Source: MPNO01 sp965205995
GTDB lineage: Bacteria > Pseudomonadota > Alphaproteobacteria > MPNO01
NCBI GenBank assembly: GCA_965205995.1
Contig: OZ242200.1
Coordinates: forward strand, 1,612,001 to 1,676,000
Reading direction: 5' to 3'
Length of the DNA: 64,000 nt
Shown here: in pieces, positions 1-11,627 of the stretch
How positions within the stretch are numbered: position 1 is the first letter of the stretch
How the letters are laid out: every line of letters begins with the position of its first letter
Program-made: the position numbers and the translations under genes
The notes under the pieces: model-generated
Told to the model about the DNA's origin: nothing
The model's input: the letters and a program-made list of their open reading frames with translations, nothing else
Databases searched by the model: none

Positions 1-26
1 AGATCGACTCGAAGGGTCTGGCTCAT
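1..26 (-). CDS. aroB: 3-dehydroquinate synthase AroB, N-terminal fragment cut by the window edge
   Basis: The last bases of aroK form an ATGA overlap: the TGA of aroK (23-25) shares bases with an ATG at 26-24. The eight visible codons read M-S-Q-T-L-R-V-D. Only the start is in the window, so the identity rests on the usual aroK-aroB operon order and the N-terminal resemblance. The enzyme would convert DAHP to 3-dehydroquinate in the shikimate pathway. The overlap implies translational coupling to aroK. Confidence 0.6.
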
Positions 27-625
27 GTCGCCGGCTGCGCCGTCCGTTCTCCGACCAGGAAATCGTCTATGGCCTCGGCCACGCGGGAGGCGGTCGCCCG
101 CGGCTTCTCCTCCGTCGTGTCGACCACCACGTCGGCCTCCGCATAGACCGGATACCGTTCCGCGATCAGCCGCTCGAGAACAAGGCGGGGATCGCCGTTC
201 TTCAGCAGCGGCCGATTGTCGCGCCGCGCCACCCGGCGCAGCAGCAGTTCGAGATCCGCACGCAGCCAGACGGAGATCGCCTTGGCGTGGATCGCCGCGC
301 GGGTACCCGAATCCATGAACGCCCCGCCGCCCGTCGCCAGCACCTGGGTGGGCTTGTCGAGCAGCCGCGCGATGACCCGGCGTTCGCCGCTGCGGAACTC
401 GTGTTCGCCGTAAACGGCGAAAATATCCTCGACCGGGCAGCCGGCGGCAGCCTCGATCTCATCGTCCGCGTCGCTGAACGGCAATTCGTAGAATTTGGCG
501 AGTTCGCGACCGATGCAGGTTTTGCCCGCCCCCATCAGACCGACGAGGACGATGGAGCGCGGAATCTTCGGCGGTTCGGGCGCGCTCAAGGCGACCGCCT
601 TCCGCCGGAGCGGGATACGCGGCAC
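23..625 (-). CDS. aroK: Shikimate kinase
   Basis: This is a 200-residue cytoplasmic P-loop kinase that phosphorylates shikimate to shikimate 3-phosphate. The Walker A motif GLMGAGKT is at residues 29-36. Substrate-binding features are the D52/D54 pair, R78 in FRSGE, the GGG loop at 99-101, and the lid arginine R138 in RRDNRP. The first 23 residues precede the usual family start; the ATG at 625 gives a short N-terminal extension that is common in alphaproteobacteria. The gene overlaps aroB by ATGA and is divergent from the small membrane protein gene at 772. Confidence 0.95.
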   Translation of the reverse strand: MPRIPLRRKAVALSAPEPPKIPRSIVLVGLMGAGKTCIGRELAKFYELPFSDADDEIEAAAGCPVEDIFAVYGEHEFRSGERRVIARLLDKPTQVLATGGGAFMDSGTRAAIHAKAISVWLRADLELLLRRVARRDNRPLLKNGDPRLVLERLIAERYPVYAEADVVVDTTEEKPRATASRVAEAIDDFLVGERTAQPAT

Positions 626-771
626 AATTTCCCGGGCGAAAGGCGCCCCGCCGCAAATTTGCCACAGTCATCCATTAGCGATCTGATTATAGTATGGATC
701 GCGTTCATTGTCGCCGATATCCGCGCCGTGTCGGGTGTCGGCGGGGCCGTCCCTGAGGTTCGAGTAGCTCA
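626..771. promoter_or_regulatory. Divergent promoter region between aroK and the 772 gene
   Basis: This 146-bp stretch must drive aroKB leftwards and the 772-2758-xerD-accA series rightwards. A TATAGT hexamer at 688-693 is a possible rightward -10 box. No well-spaced TTGACA partner was found, so the exact promoter is not settled. Confidence 0.3.
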
Positions 772-912
772 ATGTACAGGCTGTCCCGCGTTCTGCTTGT
801 CTGTGTCGTGCTGGCGATTGCCGCGGGCGGAGTGTATTTCGCGGTGTCCGACATCCCGCCTCCGTCGGCCAAGGTCGAGAAGGTCATCCCCGATGCCCGG
901 CTGCCCCGATAG
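772..912 (+). CDS. Small single-pass membrane protein, 46 residues
   Basis: An ATG at 772 opens a 46-codon frame ending in TAG at 910-912. Residues 5-24 form one hydrophobic segment with a positive N-terminus (MYRLSR). A polar tail follows with the motif PPPSAKVEKVIPDARLPR. I recall similar short proteins with an IPPPSAKVEKVIPD-like tail in Rhodospirillales next to the same large gene and xerD, but no function is known to me. It overlaps the next CDS by 20 bp. The ribosome site is weak (GAGG about 13 nt upstream). Confidence 0.6.
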   Translation: MYRLSRVLLVCVVLAIAAGGVYFAVSDIPPPSAKVEKVIPDARLPR

Positions 913-2758
913 ACCGTCCGCGCGTCTCGCCGCCGCCGCGGCGATCGTGGCCTCGGGCTTGGCGGTCGCAGCGGCAACGGCCGCGGCGGCAGAGCGGGCG
1001 GCCCCGAATGGCGCTTGGATCCGGCTTGCCCAGGCCGGCCCGTCCGAAACGCCGAGCCCGCCGGTGCGCCTGATTCCCCCGGGCGGAACCCAGACACCCG
1101 CCGACCAGCCGGTGCCGCGCGAGCCGGACCCCCCCGGCTCCGCCTCCTTGGGCACGGCACCGCCGGACACCGATTCGGTAACGTCGACCGTGCTCGGCGC
1201 CGTCGACGCGGCATCGGTCGGGCTGATCGATTCCGAGGACGGAGGGCTCGGCATCGCGTTGTGGCAGGGATCGAAGCGCGCCCTGATCGAGCGCCTGCTT
1301 TCGCGCCTGCCGGCAAGAACGCGTTCCGCCGCGGCCCGGGATCTCGCCATCAGGCTTCTTTCCACCCGCGCCAGGGCGCCGCAAGGGGTATCGGACGGAC
1401 CCGATCTCCTGACATCCCGGGTGTCGCGGATGATGGAGCTCGGCGCGGTCGACGAGGCAAGCCGTCTGGCGAACCAGGTGTCGTTCGAAGAGACCGGAGA
1501 GACGCTGGCGCGCAGCACGGTCGAGGCGCTGTTCCTGCGCAATGACAACGCGGGCGCCTGCCAGCATGTCCGCGACTTCGCCCGTCGTTCCGCCGACACC
1601 TACTGGCAGCGGGCGTTCGCGTTTTGCCTGCTGCTCTCGGGCAACGGCGCGAGGGCCGACATGATCGTCGATATCCTCGCCGAGCGCGGCAACGGCAGCG
1701 CGCAGCTTTTTTCGGCGCTGATCGAGACGCTCAACGGCGGCGAAGCGGCGGTCGTCAAGAGCCTGCCCGACCCCGCCGGGCTCGACCTGGCAATGATGCG
1801 GGCGGCAAATGTCCACCTGCCGGCCGACGTGCTGAGTTCGGATCGTCCGGCGGTCCTGCGCAGCGTGGCGACGAGCCCGAACGCGGACCTCGACCTGCGG
1901 CTGGTGGCGGGCGAACGCGCGCTCATCTACGGCGCGATCGGCGCCGACCTGCTGAACGAGCTTTACGCCGCGGTGCAGTGGGAGGAGGCCGATCTCGCGG
2001 ATCCGGCGGCGACCGCGGCGGCAAATTGGGGACCGCGGGGCCGGGCGCTGCTGCTGCGCGGCGCGGCGGCCGCAGACCGCCCGGCGCTGAAGGCCCAGAC
2101 CCTGAGCCGCGCTTTCGAGCTGGCCCGCGAAAACGGCGGTTACGACATCATGGCAGCGGCGAGCGCGCCGGTTCTTGCGTCGATTGCGCCAGATGCCGGG
2201 CTGACCTGGTTCGCCCCCGATGCGGTGTCGGCCCTGTTGTCGGCGGGTCGATTCGAACCGGCGCAGGCCTGGCTTCGACTCGCCGCCGGCGATGCCGAGG
2301 CCGGCCCGCAGCCGCGCCAGGCATTGGCCCGGCTGTGGGCGATCGATCTCCTGGCCGCGCCGCAGGCCGAGGCGAGGGTGGACGAAACGGCGCTCGCGGC
2401 ATGGCGGAAGAGCGCCTATGCCGACGACATGGAAGCGGGGCGGCGGGCCGAGGTCGTTGCCCTTACCCTTCTCGAATCACTCGGCATGCAGGCAAGCCCG
2501 GGGCGCTGGGCCGAATTGCTGGCGGAAAGTCCGCCGCCCCGCGTGGCGGTGCCGGATATCGCATGGGCGCGCGCCCTTGAAGAGGCCTCGGCCGCCGGGC
2601 GGGTGGGCGAGACCGTTCTGATCGCGCTGCTCGGCCTCGCCGGTTCCGGCGCCGACGCGGCGGCGACGCGAACGGTGGTCAAGAGCCTGCGGCGCGTCGG
2701 CCTCGAATCGGAGGCCAGAGCGCTTGCGCTCGAAGCCGCCGTGGCGCACAGGCTGTGA
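893..2758 (+). CDS. Exported hypothetical protein, helical-repeat type, 621 residues
   Basis: I do not recognise an enzyme here. The chosen ATG at 893 gives an Ala-rich signal peptide (residues 9-33) and has a GAAGG ribosome site. The open frame extends further upstream, but that part reads as low-complexity sequence antisense to aroK. After the signal comes a Pro-rich linker of about 60 residues. Then follow roughly 450 residues of Ala/Leu/Arg-rich helices resembling TPR or SEL1-like solenoids (repeated ALARLWAID- and LALEAA-like helices). The stop overlaps the GTG of xerD, so it is coupled to the downstream recombinase. It is probably a periplasmic or envelope protein. The function is unknown. 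Confidence 0.75.
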   Translation: MPGCPDRPSARLAAAAAIVASGLAVAAATAAAAERAAPNGAWIRLAQAGPSETPSPPVRLIPPGGTQTPADQPVPREPDPPGSASLGTAPPDTDSVTSTVLGAVDAASVGLIDSEDGGLGIALWQGSKRALIERLLSRLPARTRSAAARDLAIRLLSTRARAPQGVSDGPDLLTSRVSRMMELGAVDEASRLANQVSFEETGETLARSTVEALFLRNDNAGACQHVRDFARRSADTYWQRAFAFCLLLSGNGARADMIVDILAERGNGSAQLFSALIETLNGGEAAVVKSLPDPAGLDLAMMRAANVHLPADVLSSDRPAVLRSVATSPNADLDLRLVAGERALIYGAIGADLLNELYAAVQWEEADLADPAATAAANWGPRGRALLLRGAAAADRPALKAQTLSRAFELARENGGYDIMAAASAPVLASIAPDAGLTWFAPDAVSALLSAGRFEPAQAWLRLAAGDAEAGPQPRQALARLWAIDLLAAPQAEARVDETALAAWRKSAYADDMEAGRRAEVVALTLLESLGMQASPGRWAELLAESPPPRVAVPDIAWARALEEASAAGRVGETVLIALLGLAGSGADAAATRTVVKSLRRVGLESEARALALEAAVAHRL

Positions 2759-3681
2759 CCGGCATGGCCGAAGACCCCCGCCACATCGATTCCTTCCTCG
2801 AAATGATGGCCGCCGAGCGCGGCGCGGCGGCCAACACGATCGCCGCCTATCGCCGGGACGCGGAGGATTTGCGGCAGTTCCTCTCCGCGCTGCCGGACCG
2901 GCCGGCGCTTGCCGATGTCGAAGACCGGCATCTGCGGGACTACCTCGCCGCTCTCGCCAGACGGGAGCTGTCGGCGCGGACCGCTTCCCGGCGCATCGCC
3001 GCGCTGCGCCAGCTATTCGGGTTTCTGATCGCCGAGGGGGTGCGCAAGGACGACCCGTTGTCGCGCATCGACCCGCCGCGGCGCGGCCGTCCGCTGCCGG
3101 CGGTGCTGAGCGAGGACGAGGTCGGGCGCCTAATCGCCGCCGCGAAGGAGCGCCCCGGTATCCGCGGTCTCCGGCTGCACGCCTTGATGGAGCTGATCTA
3201 TGCGAGCGGTCTTCGGGTCAGCGAGCTGGTTTCCCTGCCGGTGGGCGCGCTGGCGGGCGATCGCGGCCTGATCTCGGTTCGCGGCAAGGGGGCCAAGGAG
3301 CGGCTGGTGCCGATCGGCGATCCGGCCCGGGCGGCGCTGGCGGCCTATCTTCCCCATCGCCTCCGATTTGCGCCGGACGTCAGCGCATCGAAGTTCCTGT
3401 TTCCATCGCGCTCCAAGGCCGGCCACCTCACCCGCTCGTATTTCGCCCGCGAGTTGAAGGTCCTGGCGGGTGCCTGCGGGCTTGATGCGAATCGGGTCTC
3501 GCCGCATGTTTTGAGGCATGCGTTCGCTACCCATCTGGTCGCCCACGAGGCCGACCTCAGGAGCGTGCAGCGCATGCTCGGCCACGCCGATCTCGCGACC
3601 ACCGAGATTTACACCCATCTGGTCGACGAGCATCTGCAGCGCCTGGTGCAGGCGCACCATCCGTTGGCAAACCGCGACTGA
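2755..3681 (+). CDS. xerD: Tyrosine recombinase XerD
   Basis: Site-specific recombinase that with XerC resolves chromosome dimers at dif. It has an N-terminal SAM-like core-binding domain (residues 10-95) and a C-terminal catalytic domain. Catalytic residues are visible: R154 (SGLRVSEL), K178 (GKGAKER), H251 and R254 (HVLRHAF), H277 (LGHA) and the nucleophile Y286. The GTG at 2755 overlaps the upstream stop; an ATG at 2764 would give 305 residues. The length of 308 is normal. It sits between the exported helical protein and accA. Confidence 0.95.
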   Translation: MTGMAEDPRHIDSFLEMMAAERGAAANTIAAYRRDAEDLRQFLSALPDRPALADVEDRHLRDYLAALARRELSARTASRRIAALRQLFGFLIAEGVRKDDPLSRIDPPRRGRPLPAVLSEDEVGRLIAAAKERPGIRGLRLHALMELIYASGLRVSELVSLPVGALAGDRGLISVRGKGAKERLVPIGDPARAALAAYLPHRLRFAPDVSASKFLFPSRSKAGHLTRSYFARELKVLAGACGLDANRVSPHVLRHAFATHLVAHEADLRSVQRMLGHADLATTEIYTHLVDEHLQRLVQAHHPLANRD

Positions 3682-3684
3682 CCC

Positions 3685-4656
3685 GTGAACGATCGAGGCA
3701 TGCCGAGCTTCCTCGACTTCGAGCGGCCGATCGCCGAGCTCGAAGGCAAGATCGAAGAGCTTCGCCATTTGGGCGACGTCAACGAGCTCGAGATCACCGA
3801 CGAGGTGCAGCGGCTGCAGCAGCGGATCGAGCGCATGCTGCGCCAGACTTACGGCAAGCTCACCCCTTGGCAGATCGTCCAGGTGGCGCGCCACCCGATG
3901 CGGCCGCACTGCGTGGATTATCTTCGTGCGCTGTTCGACGGCTTCCGGGTGCTCGCCGGGGATCGGCTCTACGCCGAGGACGCGGCGATCATCGGCGGGC
4001 TCGGCCGGTTCCGGGGCCGTTCGGTGGTGGTCATCGGCCAGGAGAAGGGCGCCGAGATCGAGTCGCGGATGAAGCATAATTTCGGCATGGCGCGGCCGGA
4101 GGGCTACCGCAAGGCGCAGCGGCTGATGCGTCTTGCCGACCGGTTCGGGCTACCGGTGGTGACCTTGGTCGACACGCCCGGCGCCTATCCGGGGATCGGC
4201 GCGGAGGAGCGCGGCCAGGCCGAGGCGATCGCCCGCTCGATCGAGACCTGTCTCTCGCTGCGCGTGCCGCTGGTCAGCGTCGTCATCGGCGAGGGAGGCT
4301 CCGGCGGGGCGATCGCCCTGGCCGCCGCCAACCGGCTGCTGATGCTGCAGCATTCGATCTATTCGGTCATCTCGCCGGAAGGCTGCGCCTCGATCCTCTG
4401 GCGCGACGGCGACTACGCGCGGGATGCCGCGGAGGCGCTCAAGCTGACCGCGGACGATCTGCAGACGCTCGGCGTGGTCGATACCGTCATCGAAGAGCCG
4501 CTGGGCGGCGCCCACCGCAAGCCCGAGGACACCATCGCGCGGGTCGGCGACGAGATCGCCGCGGCTCTCGACATGCTGGCCGGGATGGATGGCGACGCGC
4601 TCCGCGATCACCGGCGCCGCAAGTTCCTGGACATGGGGACGGCCCCGATCGCCTGA
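3685..4656 (+). CDS. accA: Acetyl-CoA carboxylase carboxyltransferase subunit alpha
   Basis: Transfers carboxyl from biotin to acetyl-CoA with AccD, the first step of fatty-acid synthesis. The N-terminus PSFLDFERPIAELEGKI is characteristic. Crotonase-fold motifs such as TPGAYPGIGAEERGQAEAIA and GEGGSGGAIAL are present. The GTG at 3685 lies 3 bases after the xerD stop and gives 323 residues. An ATG at 3700 gives the more usual 318-residue form, but GAGG is only 2 nt before it. The gene converges on secA with a 27-bp gap. Confidence 0.96.
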   Translation: MNDRGMPSFLDFERPIAELEGKIEELRHLGDVNELEITDEVQRLQQRIERMLRQTYGKLTPWQIVQVARHPMRPHCVDYLRALFDGFRVLAGDRLYAEDAAIIGGLGRFRGRSVVVIGQEKGAEIESRMKHNFGMARPEGYRKAQRLMRLADRFGLPVVTLVDTPGAYPGIGAEERGQAEAIARSIETCLSLRVPLVSVVIGEGGSGGAIALAAANRLLMLQHSIYSVISPEGCASILWRDGDYARDAAEALKLTADDLQTLGVVDTVIEEPLGGAHRKPEDTIARVGDEIAAALDMLAGMDGDALRDHRRRKFLDMGTAPIA

Positions 4657-4683
4657 GGCGATCTCCGGCCGCGGGGTTTCGGG

Positions 4684-7488
<2,805 letters not shown>

Positions 7489-7549
7489 CAGGGCTCCTCG
7501 GACTAACATGTCGGGTGTATCGGGGCGAGCGCGATCCCGGGGTTCTCCA

Positions 7550-7578
7550 CAGATAAGAATACCATGTGGCGCTGTCAA
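7550..7578 (-). promoter_or_regulatory. Probable sigma-70 promoter of secA
   Basis: On the minus strand a perfect TTGACA (7578-7573) is followed by a 17-bp spacer and TATCTG (7555-7550). Transcription would start near 7542, giving a leader of about 55 nt before the secA ATG. The -35 box and spacing are strong and the -10 box is weak. It lies in the 227-bp secA-argJ gap, which holds no other gene. Confidence 0.5.
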
Positions 7579-7715
7579 CGAAGCGCTGGAGACAGAGGGC
7601 GCGGGTGCGACGATCGGCCCGCCCCCGCGACACGCCCCGCGACAGGATAGACATCGCCGCGGTGGCGCGGCATAAGCCTTCGATCCGACACCCCTCCGCA
7701 TCGGGATTCCAAGCG

Positions 7716-8945
7716 TTGGCGAATATCTCCCCCCTGGCGCCGGACCGCTTTCCCGCGCTCGATCCGGTCCCGGGCGTCCGCCTCGCCGCCGGCGCAAGCG
7801 GCGAACGCTATGTGGGCCGCAGGGATCTTCTGCTGGTCGACCTCGCGCCCGGCACCAGCGTGGCGGGCGTCACCACGCGCTCGAAGACGGCCGCGCCGCC
7901 GGTTCTCTGGACCCGCGAGATGGTGAAGGCCGGCCGCGCTGCGGCGCTGGTCGTCAACGCCGGCAACGCCAACGCCTTCACCGGGTCGGCGGGCGCGCTT
8001 TGCGTGGACGCGACCGCCAGAGCCGCCGCCGCGGGGCTCAATTGCCCGCAGCGCGAGGTCGCGATCGCCTCGACCGGCGTCATCGGCGAACGGCCCAAGA
8101 TCGACCGCATCACCGGATCGATCCCGGGTCTCGCGGCGGCGCTGACCGACCGCGAATGGGAAGCAGCGGCGGACGCGATCCGCACCACCGATACATTCGC
8201 CAAGGGCGCGGGGGCGAAGACCCGGATCGGCGACACCCCGGTCACCATCGCCGGGATCGCCAAGGGATCGGGCATGATCGCCCCCGACATGGCGACCATG
8301 CTTGCCTTCGTCTTCACCGACGCCGCGCTTCCGGCGCCGCTCCTCGACCGTCTGCTGCGCCAGGCGGTGAACCGCTCGTTCAACGCGATCACCGTGGACG
8401 GCGACACCTCGACCAGCGACATGGCGCTGCTTTTCGCGACCGGACGGGCCGGCAATGACGCCGTGCAGGACTGGCGCGACCACCGCCTCTCCCCATTCCG
8501 CGAGGCGCTCGGCGCGGTCTGCCGCGACCTCGCCCAACAGATCGTGCGCGACGGCGAGGGGGCGACCAAGTTCGTCACCATCCGGGTCGCCGGCGCGACG
8601 TCGGAGGCCGCGGCGCGGCGCATCGGCCTCGTCATCGCCAACTCCCCCCTGGTCAAGACCGCGATCGCCGGCGGCGACGCCAATTGGGGCCGGATCGTCG
8701 CCGCGGTGGGCAAGACAAGCGAGCGCATCGATGTGGGTGCGCTCGCCATTTCCATGGGCGGCACGCAGATCACCGACGGAGAATCGCTGGTCGAGGGGTA
8801 TGACGAGGCGCCGGTCGCGGCGCATCTCGCGGGCTCGGAGGTCGAAATCGGCATCGATGTCGGGGTCGGACGCGGCCGCGCGACGGTTTGGACGTGCGAT
8901 CTGACGCACGGCTATATCGATATCAATGCCGATTACCGAAGCTGA
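7716..8945 (+). CDS. argJ: Bifunctional glutamate N-acetyltransferase / amino-acid acetyltransferase ArgJ
   Basis: Recycles the acetyl group from N-acetylornithine to glutamate in arginine synthesis and may also use acetyl-CoA. The family start matches a TTG at 7716 (ANISPLAPDRFPALDPVPGVRL), with GGGA 9 nt upstream; 409 residues. The self-cleavage site is recognisable in GSGMIAPDMATMLAF, with Thr as the new N-terminus of the beta chain. The C-terminus ends in DLTHGYIDINADYRS, typical of the family. mutT starts inside its 3' end. In many alphaproteobacteria a PpiC-type isomerase gene lies between secA and argJ; none is present here. Confidence 0.95.
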   Translation: MANISPLAPDRFPALDPVPGVRLAAGASGERYVGRRDLLLVDLAPGTSVAGVTTRSKTAAPPVLWTREMVKAGRAAALVVNAGNANAFTGSAGALCVDATARAAAAGLNCPQREVAIASTGVIGERPKIDRITGSIPGLAAALTDREWEAAADAIRTTDTFAKGAGAKTRIGDTPVTIAGIAKGSGMIAPDMATMLAFVFTDAALPAPLLDRLLRQAVNRSFNAITVDGDTSTSDMALLFATGRAGNDAVQDWRDHRLSPFREALGAVCRDLAQQIVRDGEGATKFVTIRVAGATSEAAARRIGLVIANSPLVKTAIAGGDANWGRIVAAVGKTSERIDVGALAISMGGTQITDGESLVEGYDEAPVAAHLAGSEVEIGIDVGVGRGRATVWTCDLTHGYIDINADYRS

Positions 8946-9345
8946 GCACCCGGTCGTTCTGGTCGCCGCGGTCGCTCTGGTCGACGCCGACGGGCGGGTC
9001 CTGATCGCGCAGCGCCCCGAAGGAAAGACCATGGCGGGGCTCTGGGAGTTCCCGGGCGGCAAGGTCGCCCCGGGCGAGACGCCCGAGGAGGCGCTGATCC
9101 GCGAACTCGACGAAGAGCTCGGCATCGACGTCGCGGAGAACTGCCTCGCCCCGTTCACCTTCGCGTCGCACCGCTATGACGGCTTCCACCTGCTGATGCC
9201 GCTCTATGTGTGCCGGGTGTGGAACGGCTCGGTGCGCCCGCTCGAGGGCCAGGCCCTCAAATGGGTCCGTCCGGTGCGGCTCGGCGACTATCCGATGCCG
9301 CCCGCCGACCGGCCGTTGACCGCGATGCTGCGGGATCTGTTGTGA
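8926..9345 (+). CDS. mutT: 8-oxo-dGTP diphosphatase, MutT type Nudix hydrolase
   Basis: Removes oxidised nucleotides from the pool. The 139-residue protein has a complete Nudix box GGKVAPGETPEEALIRELDEELGI around residues 45-68. The N-terminus VVLVAAVALVDADGRVLIAQRPEGKTMAGLWEFPGG fits MutT. The ATG at 8926 lies within the 3' end of argJ (20-bp overlap), and the stop overlaps the GTG of the MFS gene, so three genes form one coupled unit. Confidence 0.92.
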   Translation: MPITEAEHPVVLVAAVALVDADGRVLIAQRPEGKTMAGLWEFPGGKVAPGETPEEALIRELDEELGIDVAENCLAPFTFASHRYDGFHLLMPLYVCRVWNGSVRPLEGQALKWVRPVRLGDYPMPPADRPLTAMLRDLL

Positions 9346-10586
9346 ACGGAGCCTCCCGGATCCGGGTCTGGGCGATCGTCGCACTCTGTTTCTGCGCGCT
9401 CGGCCTCACCTTCGCGGCGCGGTCGTCGGTCGGCGTGCTGATGCCGATATGGGAGGTCGAGCTCGGCTGGTCACGCGGCCTGAGCTCGACCGGCAGCTCG
9501 CTGGTGCTGGTGATGATGGCGCTGATCTCCCCGCTCGCCGGCGACCTCATCGATCGCGTCGGGCCGCGCCACGTGTTCTCCGGCGGGCTCGTCTTCCTCG
9601 GGCTCGCGATCGTGGCGAGCTCGCAGATCACCCGCGAATGGGAATTCCTGATCCTGTTCGGCGTGATCGGCGGCATCGGCCACGGCGCGATTTCGCTGCC
9701 GCTGGTGACCACCATGATGGCGCAGATGCTCAAGCGGCATAGCGGGCTGGCGACGGGGTTCGCGCTGTCGGGTTCGACGGCGGGCCAGCTTCCGGTGCTC
9801 ACGCTGCTCGCGCTGCTGGTCGTCATGCTCGGCTGGCGCGGCGCTTATCTGGGCTTCGGGCTCGGCCTGCTCGCTTTGATTCCGGTCGCCTGGCTGATGC
9901 TCAAGGGGGTGGGGGGAGAGCCGCGCGACCACACCGGCGGCGGTGCGAGTGTCGCCACCCTGGGCGCCCGGCTCCGCCTGCTCGCGCGCAACCGGACCTT
10001 CGTGCTGCTGACCTGCTCGTTCGTGCTGTGCGGCTTCACCACGGCGGGCGTGTTCGATGTCCATTTCGTCCCCTACGCGGTGAGTTGCGGCTTCGCGTTG
10101 GTGGATTCGACGGCGGCGCACGGCGCCCACGGCATGGGGAACATGATCGGGCTGATCCTGTTCGGCTGGTTGTCCGACCGGATGCACCGGGCGCGGCTGC
10201 TGGCGGCGATGTACGCGGCGCGCGCGCTCCTGTTCGTCCTCCTGCTCAACACGACCGGAAGCCTGACGCTGCTGTTCGTCTTCACCATCGCCTTCGGCAT
10301 CCTCAACTTCGCGACGCTGGCCCCCATCGCGAGCCTGATCGCCTCCCATGTCGGGATCCGCATCATGGGGCTGTCGATGGGGGTGATCTTCGGCGCGCAT
10401 TCGATCGGCGCCGCCATGGGCGCGATGTTCGGCGGCTATTTCTACGATCTGACGGCGCGCTACGAAGGGGTATGGCTGATCTCGCTCGGGTTTGCCCTGC
10501 TCGCCGCCGTCCTCGCCATCCTGGTCCGGGAAGAACCGGACGAGAAGCGGCCCCGGATCGGCGTTCCCCTCCCCGCCCCGGCCTAG
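9342..10586 (+). CDS. MFS transporter
   Basis: A 414-residue major facilitator protein with twelve predicted membrane segments. It carries the loop-2/3 motif GDLIDRVGPRHV, a variant of the MFS G-x-x-x-D-R-x-G motif. The general pattern (VVMLGWRGAYLGFGLGLLALIPVAWLML) resembles the OFA / monocarboxylate branch. The substrate cannot be told. The GTG start overlaps the mutT stop as GTGA. The end converges on the methyltransferase gene, and the two stop codons share the palindrome CTAG. Confidence 0.85.
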   Translation: MNGASRIRVWAIVALCFCALGLTFAARSSVGVLMPIWEVELGWSRGLSSTGSSLVLVMMALISPLAGDLIDRVGPRHVFSGGLVFLGLAIVASSQITREWEFLILFGVIGGIGHGAISLPLVTTMMAQMLKRHSGLATGFALSGSTAGQLPVLTLLALLVVMLGWRGAYLGFGLGLLALIPVAWLMLKGVGGEPRDHTGGGASVATLGARLRLLARNRTFVLLTCSFVLCGFTTAGVFDVHFVPYAVSCGFALVDSTAAHGAHGMGNMIGLILFGWLSDRMHRARLLAAMYAARALLFVLLLNTTGSLTLLFVFTIAFGILNFATLAPIASLIASHVGIRIMGLSMGVIFGAHSIGAAMGAMFGGYFYDLTARYEGVWLISLGFALLAAVLAILVREEPDEKRPRIGVPLPAPA

Positions 10587-11512
10587 CGCGCTTTCGGCCT
10601 CCGCCCGACGGGAGATGCGGGCTCACCGGCCGACCGCTCCTCGGTGCCGAGCGCGTCGGCCAGCCGCGCGGCGGCGCTGCCCGGGCGGAGCGGTTGAGGC
10701 TGGTCGGAAGACGGCGCCCAGCCGGTCAGGAACAGAACCTGGAAGGTAGCGGGGATGCGTCCGTCTTCGTCGCCGAACAGCGCCCGGTAGCGCGCGGCCG
10801 CCGCGGCGAACACCGCCCGTCCCGTGGGCGTCCGCCGCCGCGCCGCGAGCGCGTTGGCCTCGCCCATGGCGCGCAGGTCGCGCATCAGCGCGAACGCATC
10901 CGGCCAGGTGACGGTGAGGGTATCGGCGTCGGCCACCGGCAGCGCATAGCCCGCGCGCTGGAGCAGCGCCCCGGCATCGCGCGTATCGGCGAAGGGCGAG
11001 ACGCGCGGGCTCGCGCCGCCATCGACCTCGCTCTCCGCTTCCAGCATGGCGCGGCGCAGCTCGTGCAGGGTCTCGCCGCCGAAGCACGCGGCGAGGAACA
11101 GGCCGTCCGGATCCAGGACCCGCCGGATCTGCACCAGCGCCCCGGGCAGATCGTTGACCGCGTGCAGGCTGAGCCCGCCGAGCACGAGATCGAAGCTCGC
11201 CGGGGCGAAGGGGATGGCGTCCTCGTCGGCGACGACGGCAATGCCGTTCCGGTTCCGCGCCAGCGCCTCGGCGCTGTCGGCGACGACGACCCGCTCGATG
11301 CCGCCCCGCGAAGCGATGAGGGCGCATAACCGGTCGCTCAGGGCGCCCAGGATCAGAACCCGGCGGAAGACCCGGTCGATATCGTCCAGCCGGTCGGCGA
11401 GGCGCTCGGCGATTTCGTCGTGGAGGAAGGCGGCCCGCTCGCCCAGCCGGGCGCTGCGGCCCCGCTGCCGGCGCACCGCCAGACGGTCGAAGACGTTGAT
11501 GGGCCCGGCCAT
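10583..11512 (-). CDS. Class I SAM-dependent methyltransferase, NDUFAF5/BioC-like
   Basis: A 309-residue protein starting MAGPINVFDRLAVRRQRGRSA, which matches the alphaproteobacterial relatives of the complex I assembly factor NDUFAF5 (VFDR-x-x-VRR N-terminus). The SAM domain includes VLILGALSDRL in place of a canonical GxGxG and a motif-IV-like FDLVLGGLSLHAVNDLPGAL. The mitochondrial homologue hydroxylates an arginine of complex I, while the BioC branch methylates malonyl-ACP. Position next to comF-grxC is common in alphaproteobacteria and favours the NDUFAF5 group. Confidence 0.8.
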   Translation of the reverse strand: MAGPINVFDRLAVRRQRGRSARLGERAAFLHDEIAERLADRLDDIDRVFRRVLILGALSDRLCALIASRGGIERVVVADSAEALARNRNGIAVVADEDAIPFAPASFDLVLGGLSLHAVNDLPGALVQIRRVLDPDGLFLAACFGGETLHELRRAMLEAESEVDGGASPRVSPFADTRDAGALLQRAGYALPVADADTLTVTWPDAFALMRDLRAMGEANALAARRRTPTGRAVFAAAAARYRALFGDEDGRIPATFQVLFLTGWAPSSDQPQPLRPGSAAARLADALGTEERSAGEPASPVGRRPKAR

Positions 11513-11627
11513 CGCATCGTTATCGCACCCATGCGCGCCGGGCTCAACCGCGCCGATCCCTCAGCCCGGATTCGACGCCCCGCGCAAATCGGCTAATCTC
11601 CGACCGGCAGGTTTGGAGGTATAGACG

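Noticed and set aside
287..892. N-terminal extension of the 893 gene back to 287
   Set aside because: It runs antisense through aroK and over the 772 small gene, and the 893 start gives a proper signal peptide.
7489..7797. N-terminal extension of SecA by about 100 residues
   Set aside because: The extension lacks homology, and a strong ribosome site plus the canonical MFGRIAQ start are at 7488.
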